A stretch of 64,000 nucleotides of DNA from Actinoplanes xinjiangensis (lineage in GTDB: Bacteria > Actinomycetota > Actinomycetes > Mycobacteriales > Micromonosporaceae), in contig NZ_QGGR01000033.1 of NCBI RefSeq assembly GCF_003148685.1, forward strand, positions 40,687-104,686, given 5' to 3'. The notes below the pieces were generated by a model that saw only the letters and a program-made list of their open reading frames with translations, did not search any database and had not been told where the DNA came from. Below, one piece after another: positions 7,341-16,006 of the stretch. The translations under genes and the position numbers were made by a program. Each line of letters starts with the position of its first letter. Position 1 is the stretch's first letter.

Positions 7341-8612
7341 GTGGCACGGACCGGTATCGATACGTCGATCCTGCACAAGGGTTCACACAGCGCGTCGTTC
7401 TTCGACGTGGCACGAGCCGCGGGTGAGGGCGTCGAGATCGTCGACTTCTGCATCCCGTGCAACCCGTACTTCCCCACCCCGGAGATGTTCGACGAGCTCA
7501 GCCGGGACCTGAAGAGCATCCTCAAGTACTACCCGAGCGACTCGTCGGCGATCACCAAGAAGCTGGCCAGCGTCCTCAACCTGCACCCGCAGACGGTGGC
7601 CATGGCGAACGGCTCGACCGAGCTGATCACCTGGATCGACCACCTGCTGATCAAGGAGAGCGTCGCGATCCCGATCCCGACCTTCGGCCGGTGGACCGAC
7701 CAGCCGATGGAGACCGGCAAGCGGGTCGACATGTTCCCGTTGCAGGAACGCGACGGTTTCCGGCTCGATCTGGAGGAGTACGTCCAGTTCATCCGGGAGC
7801 GCAAGTCGCGGGTCGCGGTGGTCTGCAACGTCAACAACCCGGACGGCCACTACATCCCGCGGCGGGACGTGATCCGGTTCATGGACGCGCTCAGCGACCT
7901 GGACCTGGTCGTCGTCGACGAGTCGTTCATCGACTTCTCCGACGCCGAGCGCTACCCGTCGGTCGGGCCGGACGCGGTGATCCGCCCGAACGCGGTGGTG
8001 CTCAAGAGCCTCGGCAAGAACTTCGGCCTGCACGGCATCCGGTTCGGCTACATGCTGGCGAACCCGGCGATCGCCGGCAAGATCGCGAAGATGCTGCCCA
8101 AGTGGAACCTGAACTCCCTCGCGGAGAAGGTCGTCCACATGATCTCCGACCACGAGATGGAGTACGAGGAGAGCCTGCGCCTGCTCAGCCGGGACCGCCG
8201 GTCGATGGGCCGGGAACTTCAGCGCATCCAGGGGCTGACCGTCTTCCCGTCGCAGGGCAACTTCTTCCTCGTCAAGCTGCCCAGCGAGTGGTCCGGTGTG
8301 GCGCTGCGCGACTACCTGGTCGCCAACCACGGCATCATGACCCGCGAGTGCGGCAACAAGCTCGGCATGACCAGCCAGTTCATGCGCCTCGTGGTGCGCC
8401 CGGCCGCTGACGTGGACCGGCTCGTCGACGGCATGCTCGACTACGCCCAGCGGTTCCACACCCGGTCGGTCTACGACACCGACCCGATGGAGAGCACCCC
8501 GCGGGCGCGCTGGACCGACCCGGCGTACGACGACCAGCCCGACAACCTGATCCAGTACCCGGCTCAGCGGGCCGGCAACGAGTACACCGCACGCCGCGCC
8601 GCCGTGGGCTGA
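7341..8612 (+). CDS. PLP-dependent class I/II aminotransferase
   Basis: 423 aa fold-type I enzyme resembling histidinol-phosphate aminotransferase and threonine-phosphate decarboxylase (CobD-like). Landmarks are FCIPCNPYFPTP near the N-terminus, YYPSDSSAITKKLA, ANGSTELITWI, NVNNPDGHYIP, VVVDESFIDFS and the PLP lysine in LKSLGKNFGLHGIRFGY. The substrate is not readable from sequence; a cobamide role would need cob genes, and none are near. GTG 7341 has GGGAGGA 5 bp upstream. The gene stands alone, with about 180 bp of upstream non-coding DNA. The C-terminal 40 residues after the fold are polar and unconserved-looking. Confidence 0.85.
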   Translation: MARTGIDTSILHKGSHSASFFDVARAAGEGVEIVDFCIPCNPYFPTPEMFDELSRDLKSILKYYPSDSSAITKKLASVLNLHPQTVAMANGSTELITWIDHLLIKESVAIPIPTFGRWTDQPMETGKRVDMFPLQERDGFRLDLEEYVQFIRERKSRVAVVCNVNNPDGHYIPRRDVIRFMDALSDLDLVVVDESFIDFSDAERYPSVGPDAVIRPNAVVLKSLGKNFGLHGIRFGYMLANPAIAGKIAKMLPKWNLNSLAEKVVHMISDHEMEYEESLRLLSRDRRSMGRELQRIQGLTVFPSQGNFFLVKLPSEWSGVALRDYLVANHGIMTRECGNKLGMTSQFMRLVVRPAADVDRLVDGMLDYAQRFHTRSVYDTDPMESTPRARWTDPAYDDQPDNLIQYPAQRAGNEYTARRAAVG

Positions 8613-8674
8613 CGCTCAGTTCCCCGCCGTACCCGCCGATAGGTGGCCCGAAGGGCTCGGCTGGGGAGCGAGGG

Positions 8675-10675
8675 ATGACGTACCGCGGATCGCTGGCCCG
8701 GACCGGCATGTTCGCGGTCGCGTACCTGATCGCGGTCTGGGCGGGCCGTCTCACCGTGATGGACGACACCAACCTCAGTATGGTGTGGCCCGCCGCGGGG
8801 ATCGCGGCCGTCTGGTTCTGCGCCCAGCGCAAGGCCCCGGCCCGCTGGGCCGACGTCGCCGCGCTCGCCGCGATCACCCTGGTGGTGAACACGGCGACCG
8901 GCGCGACCGTCGGCCTGGCGATGGTGTTCGTCGTCGCGAACCTGGTCCAGGTCGCCGTCCTCGTGCTGCTGCTCGCCCGCTGGCGGCCGGGCCTGGGGCC
9001 GCTGTCCGGTCTGCGGAACACCCGTGATCTGTGGGCGCTGCTGGCCGCCGGGATCACCGCGACCGTGGCCGGTGCCGTGGCCGGGCCGATCGGGGTGTGG
9101 CTGCTCACCGGCCGGCACTCGTGGCCGGCCACACTGGTCTGGCTGTCCCGCAACACCGCGAGCATCCTGCTGATCGGTGCGGCCGGGCTGTGCGTCGTGC
9201 CGGCGATCCGGCGGTTCCGGCAGCGGTACGGCGCCCTGCGCGACTGGTGGCGCGCCACCCCGCGGGCTCGCCTGATCGAGTACGGCGCCCTGGTGCTGAT
9301 CTCCGCCGCCGCCTACCTGACCGGTTTCGCCTACAGCCGGGGCCTGCCGATCGCGTTCGCCCTGATCGCCGTGACGGTGTGGGCCGGTACCCGGTTCCCC
9401 ACCCCGCTCGTGGTGCTGCACGACCTGGCCGCCGGGTCGATGGCGGTGCTCTTCACGCTGAACGGGGACGGGCCGTTCGCGGCGATCGGCGACCCGGCCA
9501 CCCGGGCGTGCGTGGCGCAGCTGTACGTCGCGATCGTGGCCGTCGTCGGGCTCTCCCTGGCCCTGGGGCGGGCCGAGCGGACGGCGCTGATCACGGCACT
9601 GGCCGCCGAGCGGGAGCAGGCGTCGCAGCGGGCCGGACTGCTCCGGGCGATCATCGACTCGACCACCGACGGCCTGGCGGTGGTCGGCGCGGACCGGCGG
9701 GTGGTGCTCAGCAACCCGGCCGCCGACGAGCTGCTCGGCGACGGCTCGGCCGGCGACTTCGAGGAGGTCTTCGCGCGGGCCCTGGCCGGGGAGGCGGTCC
9801 CGGAGACCGACGTGCTGATCCACCGGCCCGGCACCGCCCACGGGCGGATCGTCTGCGTCCGCACGGCCGCGCTGCGCGACCCGGACGGCGCCCGCCGCGT
9901 GGTGCTTCTGTTCCATGACGTCACCACCGAACGCCGGCACCGCGACGAGCTGGCCGGGTTCGCCGGCGTGGTCGCCCACGACCTGCTCAACCCGGTGACC
10001 GCGGTCGAGGGCTGGACCGAGACGGCCGCCGAGGCGATCGAAGGGTTCCCCGGGACCCCGGGGACCGGGCTGGCGCTGGACGCGCTGGGCCGGGTGCAAC
10101 GGGCCGCCGGGCGGATGCGGTCGCTGATCGCCGGGCTGCTCGCCTACACCACGGCCCGGGACGCCACGGTCGCGGCGGTATCTGTCGACCTGGGGCAGAT
10201 GGTCTCCGAGGTGACCGTGGCCCGGCTCGACGCGGCGATCGCGGCCGGGTCGCCGGCGCCCCGGTTCACGGTGGGCGACCTGCCGCCGGTGCTGGCCGAT
10301 CCGGTGCTGCTGCGCCAGTTGCTCGACAATCTGATCGGCAACGCGATCAAGTACACCGCCCGGGACGTCACACCGGCGCTGACCGTGACGGGGCACCGGG
10401 ACGGCGACATGGTGCTGGTGTGTGTCGCGGACAACGGCATCGGCATCCCGGCCGGGCAGCACGACGAGATCTTCGGCGACTTCCGCCGGGCGCACGCCAC
10501 GCTCGGGTACGCCGGGACCGGGCTCGGCCTGGGCATCTGCCGGCGGATCGTGGAACGGCACGGCGGGACGATCACCGCGACCGACAACCCGGGCGGCGGA
10601 TCGCGGTTCGAGTTCTCCGTGCCGGCCGCCGGCCCCGCCCGTCAACCCGTCCCCGATTCCGCTCAGCTCCGGTGA
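8675..10675 (+). CDS. MASE1-PAS sensor histidine kinase
   Basis: 666 aa. Residues 1-300 form a multi-helix integral membrane sensor of the MASE1 type (about 8 TM, with NLSMVWPAAGIAAVWF near residue 30). A short coiled segment and a PAS domain (about 320-425, VVLFHDVTTERRHRDEL) follow. The H-box is VVAHDLLNPVT with H435. The N-box DNLIGNAIKYT, G1 VADNGIGIP and G2 GTGLGLGICRRIVERHGG complete a HATPase. No response regulator lies next to it. It is closely similar in architecture to the kinase at 12494-14518, so one may be a duplicate of the other. The downstream GAF kinase gene begins 20 bp after its stop and is probably co-transcribed. Confidence 0.9.
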   Translation: MTYRGSLARTGMFAVAYLIAVWAGRLTVMDDTNLSMVWPAAGIAAVWFCAQRKAPARWADVAALAAITLVVNTATGATVGLAMVFVVANLVQVAVLVLLLARWRPGLGPLSGLRNTRDLWALLAAGITATVAGAVAGPIGVWLLTGRHSWPATLVWLSRNTASILLIGAAGLCVVPAIRRFRQRYGALRDWWRATPRARLIEYGALVLISAAAYLTGFAYSRGLPIAFALIAVTVWAGTRFPTPLVVLHDLAAGSMAVLFTLNGDGPFAAIGDPATRACVAQLYVAIVAVVGLSLALGRAERTALITALAAEREQASQRAGLLRAIIDSTTDGLAVVGADRRVVLSNPAADELLGDGSAGDFEEVFARALAGEAVPETDVLIHRPGTAHGRIVCVRTAALRDPDGARRVVLLFHDVTTERRHRDELAGFAGVVAHDLLNPVTAVEGWTETAAEAIEGFPGTPGTGLALDALGRVQRAAGRMRSLIAGLLAYTTARDATVAAVSVDLGQMVSEVTVARLDAAIAAGSPAPRFTVGDLPPVLADPVLLRQLLDNLIGNAIKYTARDVTPALTVTGHRDGDMVLVCVADNGIGIPAGQHDEIFGDFRRAHATLGYAGTGLGLGICRRIVERHGGTITATDNPGGGSRFEFSVPAAGPARQPVPDSAQLR

Positions 10676-10695
10676 CCGTCCGCCGAAAGGTAGTC

Positions 10696-11898
10696 GTGCA
10701 GCACAATCCCCCGGACGAGGGCGAGCGGGCGAGATTGTCCGCCGTCCGGTCGTACGAGGTGCTCGACCGGCCCCGGCCGACTGCTCTCGACGATCTGACC
10801 CGGCTGGCCGCGTCGATGTTCGACACTCCGATGGCGGCCGTCTCCCTGATCGACCGGGACCGGCAGTGGTTCGCCGGCAGCCACGGCCTCGCCGACGCGC
10901 AGACCCCTCTCGACGTGTCGTTCTGCCGGCACGTCATCCCGGCCGGGCGGCCGCTGATCGTTCCGGACGCCACCCTCGACAGCCGCTTCTCCGGCCTGCC
11001 GAACGTGACCGGCAACCCCAACATCCGGTTCTACGCCGGTGCCCCGATCGTCGACGAGGACGGGTACACGCTCGGAGCCATGTGCGTCATCGACGACCGG
11101 CCCCGCGAGGTGGACGACAAACAGGTCCGCAACCTGGTCACCTTCGCCGGGCAGGCGGCCGTGCACCTGACCGCGCTCCGCAACCGGCTGCGGATGGCCG
11201 ACCTCGGCGACGAGCTGGCCCGCGCCGTGGAACGCGAGGACGACCTGGTCGCCACGATCACCCACGAGCTGCGTACGCCGGTCGCGTCCATCCAGGGTTA
11301 TCTGGAGATCCTCGGCGACCAGGAGGATCTGGCGCCCTACCGGCGGCTGATCGAGCCGATCCACCGCAACGGCGAACGTCTCGTGTCGATGGTCGACCAC
11401 CTGCTCGCCGGCACCCGGCCGGCGGAGGCACCGCTGCCCGCCCCGGTCGGGCCGGTGGCCCTGGACACCGTGGTCGCGGCGGCGGTCGCCGGATGCCGTC
11501 CGCTCGTCGCGTTGCGCGCGGAGACCGTACTCATGCGATGTGACGCCGAGGTGCCGGTCCGCGCCGATCTCTCCCGCCTGGCGCACGCCCTCGGGCAGTT
11601 GATGCGCAACGCGCTGCTCTTCACCCCGGCCGACCGTCCTATCTCGATCACCACCGGTGTCGCACCACGCCCGTTCGTGGAGATCGCCGACGACGGCATC
11701 GGCATCCCGCCCGAGGAGCTGCCGTACGTCTTCGATCGTTTCTATCGCGGCCGGTACGCCCGTGAACAGGCGATTCCCGGCGTCGGGCTGGGCCTGACGA
11801 TCGCCCGCAACATCATCGCGGCACACCACGGAACGGTGACCGTGGACAGCAGCGGCGCCGGGACCACCGCCCGCGTCACCCTGCCGGCCGTCGCGTAG
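10696..11898 (+). CDS. Soluble GAF-domain sensor histidine kinase
   Basis: 400 aa with no membrane segment. The GAF domain spans about residues 25-165 (LAASMFDTPMAAVSLIDRDRQWFAG, SFCRHVI, IRFYAGAPI). It is followed by HisKA with THELRTPVA (H190), then a HATPase with an N-box-like segment (MRNALLF), DDGIGIP and GVGLGLTIARNII. The GTG at 10696 has GAAAGG 5 bp upstream; an in-frame GTG at 10672, overlapping the previous stop as GTGA, is an alternative that adds 8 residues. The RFYAGAP-type GAF is common in kinases sensing redox or light-derived cues, but the ligand is unknown. It probably forms one transcript with the MASE1 kinase and the next gene. Confidence 0.88.
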   Translation: MQHNPPDEGERARLSAVRSYEVLDRPRPTALDDLTRLAASMFDTPMAAVSLIDRDRQWFAGSHGLADAQTPLDVSFCRHVIPAGRPLIVPDATLDSRFSGLPNVTGNPNIRFYAGAPIVDEDGYTLGAMCVIDDRPREVDDKQVRNLVTFAGQAAVHLTALRNRLRMADLGDELARAVEREDDLVATITHELRTPVASIQGYLEILGDQEDLAPYRRLIEPIHRNGERLVSMVDHLLAGTRPAEAPLPAPVGPVALDTVVAAAVAGCRPLVALRAETVLMRCDAEVPVRADLSRLAHALGQLMRNALLFTPADRPISITTGVAPRPFVEIADDGIGIPPEELPYVFDRFYRGRYAREQAIPGVGLGLTIARNIIAAHHGTVTVDSSGAGTTARVTLPAVA

Positions 11899-11914
11899 GC
11901 CCTAGGGTGAGGGA

Positions 11915-12493
11915 ATGGAGCAGCCCGACGCGATGCTTGTCGACGACATCGTGGCGGTGATCATCCGGCGGCTGGCCGACCAGCAGCGGGTGGTGCCGGA
12001 GTACATCGTGCGCGACGCGATCAAGGCCGCCCTGCGCCGCCGGTCCGATGACGGCGGACCGGTTCCGGCGGACATCGCCGAGGAACTGATCGACGGGTTC
12101 TGTTCCGGCGTCACGGCGGTCGAGGACGACTCGGCGACCATGCCCGCGGTGCTCAGCGGCGACGAGACCGGCCGGCTGATGACCGCGCTCGGGCTGGCCG
12201 TGCACGTGGCCGCGTTCAACCTGGACCGGGACCGCCTGCACGTCGCGCAGATCCTCAACGGTGCGGCGGCCGCCCTCGTCGCGCTGGGGGCGGCGGCCCG
12301 GGCGGCGTACGCCGACGGCACCTCCGCGGTGCTGCTCTCCCCGGCGACCCTGCGGACCGCACGGACCACCGTGATCGGTGTCCTCCAGGGCCTCCAGGAT
12401 CGCGGCTGGCAGGCCCGGCACCTCGATCAGGCGGGCACCGCCGCGCTGTTCGGCGGTGTGCTCGAGATGCTCGGCGCGGTCCCGCCGACCTGA
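11915..12493 (+). CDS. Uncharacterised cytoplasmic protein, 192 aa
   Basis: I do not recognise the family. The product is mostly helical with alternating charged and Ala/Leu-rich segments, no signal peptide and no TM. An N-terminal stretch (VDDIVAVIIRRLADQQ) and repeated Ala-rich helices suggest a small regulatory or scaffold protein. The ATG has GGGTGAGGGA just upstream. It starts 16 bp after the GAF kinase stop, so it is probably in that operon. Its stop TGA directly abuts the stop of the convergent MASE1 kinase gene (TGATCA). Context suggests a signalling accessory, but this is inference. Confidence 0.7.
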   Translation: MEQPDAMLVDDIVAVIIRRLADQQRVVPEYIVRDAIKAALRRRSDDGGPVPADIAEELIDGFCSGVTAVEDDSATMPAVLSGDETGRLMTALGLAVHVAAFNLDRDRLHVAQILNGAAAALVALGAAARAAYADGTSAVLLSPATLRTARTTVIGVLQGLQDRGWQARHLDQAGTAALFGGVLEMLGAVPPT

Positions 12494-14518
12494 TCAGCGG
12501 ATCGGGGCGAGAGCGCGGGCGTACGCGGAGCGCCCCGCCGGCAGGGTGAACGACATCCGGGTGCCGGCGCCGTACGGGTTGGCGGTCGCCTCGATCGTCC
12601 CACCGTGCCGTTCCACGATCCGCTTGCAGATCGCCAGCTCCAGCCCGTTGGCGTTGGTCGCGCCCTTCTCCCGGTGGAAGCTGGTGAACACCTCGTGCCG
12701 GAGGCCCGGCGGGATGCCGAGGCTGTTGTCCAGGATGTCGATGCGCAGCAGCCCGTTCGGCGCCGGCTGGCAGGAGATCGCCAGGTACGGCGCGACTCCC
12801 GGCGCCATCATCCGCAGCGAGTTGTCGATCAGGTTCTCCAGCAGCTGCCGTAGCAGGACCGGGTCCGCCTCGACCGGATCGAGGCGGCCCACCTCGAAGT
12901 ACGGCGGCGCCTCCCCGGCGTTCTCCGCCTGGTCGAGCCGGCTGTTGATCACGTCCCCGACGAGCAGGGCCATGTTGATCGTCGTCGGCATCAGCTTGCC
13001 GTCCCGCGCCGCGGTGTAGGACAGCAGCCCGTTGAGGAACGTGCGCATCCGGGCGGCGGCCCGCTGGATCCGCTGCACCCGCTCGGCCGGCCGGTACCCG
13101 GCCAGTTCCTGCTCCAGCACCTCGGCCCAGCCCTCGATCGTGGTGAGCGGGTTCAGCAGGTCGTGCGCGACCCGCCCGGCGAACGACATCAGTTCGTCGC
13201 GGTGCCGCCGGTCGGCGGTGACGTCGTGGAAGACCACCACCACGTGGTACGGACCGGTGCCGAGCGCGAGGCGGGCCGCGTTGAACCGGACCACCCGCCC
13301 CTCCGGCACCGCGGAGTTGCGCACCAGGACGTCCATCGGCGCGACGTCCTGCCCGGCCAGGACCCGGACGTGCGGGAGCTCGTCGTCGGACAGCGGGGAG
13401 CCGTCCGGCTGGAAGAACCCGTGGTCGGTACCGAGCGCCGCCCCGCCGGTGACCGCCGGGACCGAGCCCAGCAGCCGGCCGGCGGCCGGGTTGCGCAGCA
13501 CGAGACGGCCGGTGTGGTCGAGGATGGCGAGTCCCTCGGTCATCGAGTTGACCACCGTGGTCATCATGGTGGCCTTGTCGGTGGCCTCCTGCTCGGAGAC
13601 CTGGAGGCGCTGGATCAGGGTGTCGCGTTCGTCGCGGCTGATCGCGAGGGCGAGACCGACGCAGGCGAGGATGCCGGCGTAGAGCTGGATCAGCACGGCC
13701 CGCAGTTCGACGTCGGCGACCACGGCGTACGGGCCGTGGCCGCCCACCGTCCAGAGCAGCGCCGCGCAGTCGAAGACGGCCACGTGCAGGACCACGACCA
13801 GGCTGGGGAGCCGGAGGGCCGCCCACACGGTCAGCGGAATCAGGACGAACCCGATCGGCAGCTCCGCCTGGATGCTGAACACCGCCCAGTAGGCGCCGGC
13901 CGAGACGGCGAAGACGGCCAGGGCCTCCGGACCGTGCCGGGACCACGTTCTGCCCCGCTGGTCTCCCCCGAGGCCGGCGAGCAACCGGACGGCCGTGCCG
14001 AACACCACGACGGAGACCGCGTCCCGGAGGAACAGGGCGGTCACGCCGGTGATCATGAACGTCCGCTCGCCGCCGAGCAGGAGGTCTCCGGCGATCCGCA
14101 GCACGTTGGCGGCCAGCGAGGCGACGCCGGCGCAGAGCAGCAGGTCCCACAGGTCGGTCAGCCGCGACAGCCACCGGCCGCCGTCGGCGGGGGGCCGCGG
14201 TCCGGGCTGCCGGCGGGCCACCGCGAACACGAAGGCCACCGCACCGAGCATCGCCGCCAGGCCTTCCAGCAGGGCGATGCCGACGGGGGTGCCGGTGACG
14301 GCGAGGCCGCCCGCGGTGAACAGTCCGATGGCCCCGGTCACCGGCCACCGCCGGCGGGACTCCCCGCTCACCAGCAGCCACATCGCCGCGATACCGAACG
14401 CGGGCCAGATCATCGGCTCGCCGGGGTCCCCGAGCGTCGTCCCGGCGCAGGCCAGGACGGCGATCAGCTGAAGGGCCCCATACCCGACAACAGCCGGTAC
14501 GGCCATCGGAAGTCTCAT
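12494..14518 (-). CDS. MASE1-PAS sensor histidine kinase (paralogue)
   Basis: 674 aa with the same order as the kinase at 8675: eight or so TM helices (PMIWPAFGIAAMWLL near residue 35), a PAS domain with the VVVFHDVTADRRHRDEL tail, H-box RVAHDLLNPLTTIEGW, N-box DNLIDNSLRM, then G boxes (DNSLGIP; ATG-less GLELAICKRIVERHGG). The G2 box is altered: where the paralogue has GTGLGLGIC, this one reads NANGLELAIC, losing glycines that hold ATP. G1 is likewise DNSLGIP instead of DNGIGIP. Catalytic strength is therefore uncertain. It is divergent from the S8 protease gene across an AT-richer promoter region at 14519-14708. No cognate regulator is adjacent. Confidence 0.88.
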   Translation of the reverse strand: MRLPMAVPAVVGYGALQLIAVLACAGTTLGDPGEPMIWPAFGIAAMWLLVSGESRRRWPVTGAIGLFTAGGLAVTGTPVGIALLEGLAAMLGAVAFVFAVARRQPGPRPPADGGRWLSRLTDLWDLLLCAGVASLAANVLRIAGDLLLGGERTFMITGVTALFLRDAVSVVVFGTAVRLLAGLGGDQRGRTWSRHGPEALAVFAVSAGAYWAVFSIQAELPIGFVLIPLTVWAALRLPSLVVVLHVAVFDCAALLWTVGGHGPYAVVADVELRAVLIQLYAGILACVGLALAISRDERDTLIQRLQVSEQEATDKATMMTTVVNSMTEGLAILDHTGRLVLRNPAAGRLLGSVPAVTGGAALGTDHGFFQPDGSPLSDDELPHVRVLAGQDVAPMDVLVRNSAVPEGRVVRFNAARLALGTGPYHVVVVFHDVTADRRHRDELMSFAGRVAHDLLNPLTTIEGWAEVLEQELAGYRPAERVQRIQRAAARMRTFLNGLLSYTAARDGKLMPTTINMALLVGDVINSRLDQAENAGEAPPYFEVGRLDPVEADPVLLRQLLENLIDNSLRMMAPGVAPYLAISCQPAPNGLLRIDILDNSLGIPPGLRHEVFTSFHREKGATNANGLELAICKRIVERHGGTIEATANPYGAGTRMSFTLPAGRSAYARALAPIR

Positions 14519-14708
14519 CGGCTCGCCTCGTATCGGGATGTGACCCTTTCACCTCTTGTCGGCATGTTCGCGACATCCCTTAGCCGGAGATATATACAAT
14601 TCGATATCTAGTTGTTAACGAGCTTCATGAATACTCTCAGCTCGAAGCTGCCGAACGATGAGCATCTATCCCTGTGCTCGCCGCCGGCAGGCGCGAGAGA
14701 GGAAGATC
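14519..14708. promoter_or_regulatory. Divergent promoter region between kinase and protease
   Basis: 190 bp, clearly AT-richer than its surroundings around 14586-14630, with GATATATACAATTCGATATC-type sequence and GTTGTTAACGAG. It separates the divergent kinase and protease genes, so it must hold at least two promoters. I could not assign -35/-10 pairs with confidence. Confidence 0.45.
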
Positions 14709-15878
14709 ATGGCGATTCGACGCAGCAGTGGCCGCATCCTGGCCGCAGGTCTGTTCGCACTGGCGACGGCGGTCGTCGCGACGGGAACCCCGGTCGCGGC
14801 CGCGCCCGTCACCGGCCAGATCCGGCTCGCCGGCACCGCGGACGCGATTCCCGGGAGCTACATCGTCGTCCTGAAGTCCGGTGCCCAGGAGGCCGGGCTC
14901 ACCAGGGCGTACGGCGGCGCGGTCAAGCGCAGTTTCGGCAAGGCGCTCAACGGCTACGAGGCCACCCTCACCGAGGCGCAGGCCAAGAGGCTGGCGGCCA
15001 ACAGCAAGGTCGAGTACGTCGAGCAGAACCAGGAGATCACGCTGGCCGCGACGCAGACCAACGCGACCTGGGGCATCGACCGCATCGACCAGCGGGCGCG
15101 GCCGCTCAGCACCACCTACACCTACCCCGTCACCGCCTCCAACGTCACGGCGTACATCATCGACACCGGCATCCTCTACAGCCACAGCCAGTTCGGCGGG
15201 CGGGCCACGGCCGGCTACGACGCCGTCGGCAGCGGCGCGGTCGACTGCAACGGACACGGCACCCACGTGGCCGGCACCGTCGGCGGATCCACGTACGGCG
15301 TGGCCAAGGCCGTCCGCCTCGTCGGCGTCCGGGTGCTCAACTGCTCCGGCTCCGGCACCACGGCCGGCGTCATCGCGGGCGTCAACTGGGTGACCAACAA
15401 CGCGGTCAAGCCGGCGGTCGCCAACATGAGCCTCGGCGGCGGCGCCAGCACCTCCATCGACACGGCCGTCCGCAACTCGATCGCGTCCGGTGTCACGTAC
15501 GCGGTCGCGGCCGGCAACTCGAACGCGAACGCCGCGAACTACTCGCCGGCCCGCGTCGCCACCGCCATCACGGTCGGCTCCACCACCAACACCGACGCGC
15601 GGTCCAGCTTCTCCAACTACGGCAGCACGCTGGACATCTTCGCGCCCGGCTCGTCGATCACCTCGGCGTGGTACACCAGCAGCAGTGCCACCAACACGAT
15701 CAGCGGCACCTCGATGGCGTCCCCGCACGTCGCCGGTGCGGCCGCCCTGGTCCTGTCCCGCAACCCGAGCTACACCCCCGCCCAGGTCACCTCGGCCCTC
15801 ACCACCAACGCCACCACCGGCGTGGTCACCAACCCCGGCTCCGGATCCCCGAACCGGCTGCTCTTCGTGGTCCAGTAA
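14709..15878 (+). CDS. Secreted subtilisin-like serine protease (S8)
   Basis: 389 aa preproenzyme. The signal peptide is residues 1-35 (RRSSGR n-region, hydrophobic core, AAAAP-type end). The propeptide inhibitor (I9) is about 40-115 (GSYIVVLKSG to VEYVEQNQEI). The catalytic domain has D152 (YIIDTGI), H183 (NGHGTHVAG), the oxyanion region AAGNSNANA, and S335 (GTSMASPHVAG). It ends NRLLFVVQ with no extra C-terminal domain, as in aqualysin and proteinase-K-like enzymes. ATG 14709 follows GAGAGGAAG; the in-frame ATG 14658 would bury the signal peptide. A strong hairpin terminator follows. Confidence 0.95.
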   Translation: MAIRRSSGRILAAGLFALATAVVATGTPVAAAPVTGQIRLAGTADAIPGSYIVVLKSGAQEAGLTRAYGGAVKRSFGKALNGYEATLTEAQAKRLAANSKVEYVEQNQEITLAATQTNATWGIDRIDQRARPLSTTYTYPVTASNVTAYIIDTGILYSHSQFGGRATAGYDAVGSGAVDCNGHGTHVAGTVGGSTYGVAKAVRLVGVRVLNCSGSGTTAGVIAGVNWVTNNAVKPAVANMSLGGGASTSIDTAVRNSIASGVTYAVAAGNSNANAANYSPARVATAITVGSTTNTDARSSFSNYGSTLDIFAPGSSITSAWYTSSSATNTISGTSMASPHVAGAAALVLSRNPSYTPAQVTSALTTNATTGVVTNPGSGSPNRLLFVVQ

Positions 15879-15890
15879 CTCTCACCGGCG

Positions 15891-15928
15891 AACGGCCGGG
15901 GTCCTGACGACGAGGCACCCCGGCCGTT
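15891..15928 (+). terminator. Hairpin terminator after the S8 protease
   Basis: An 11-bp perfect stem (AACGGCCGGGG / CCCCGGCCGTT) with a 16-nt loop starts 12 bp after the protease stop and is followed by TGTGAC. It is typical of GC-rich actinobacterial terminators without a long U-run. Confidence 0.75.
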
Positions 15929-16006
15929 TGTGACAGTGATGATGCCCTCGCTCCCACCAGGACTTATGGCCCCTCCACATGGGTTCTACTGGAGGTGACG
16001 AGGAGC

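Noticed and set aside
12255..14611. Long frames on both strands over the second MASE1 kinase
   Set aside because: Shadows rich in Arg, Pro, Gly and Ala; the kinase frame has full domain support.
14658..14708. Upstream ATG of the S8 protease
   Set aside because: It would place 17 residues with several Arg and a Cys before the signal peptide and has no Shine-Dalgarno sequence; ATG 14709 follows GAGAGGAAG.
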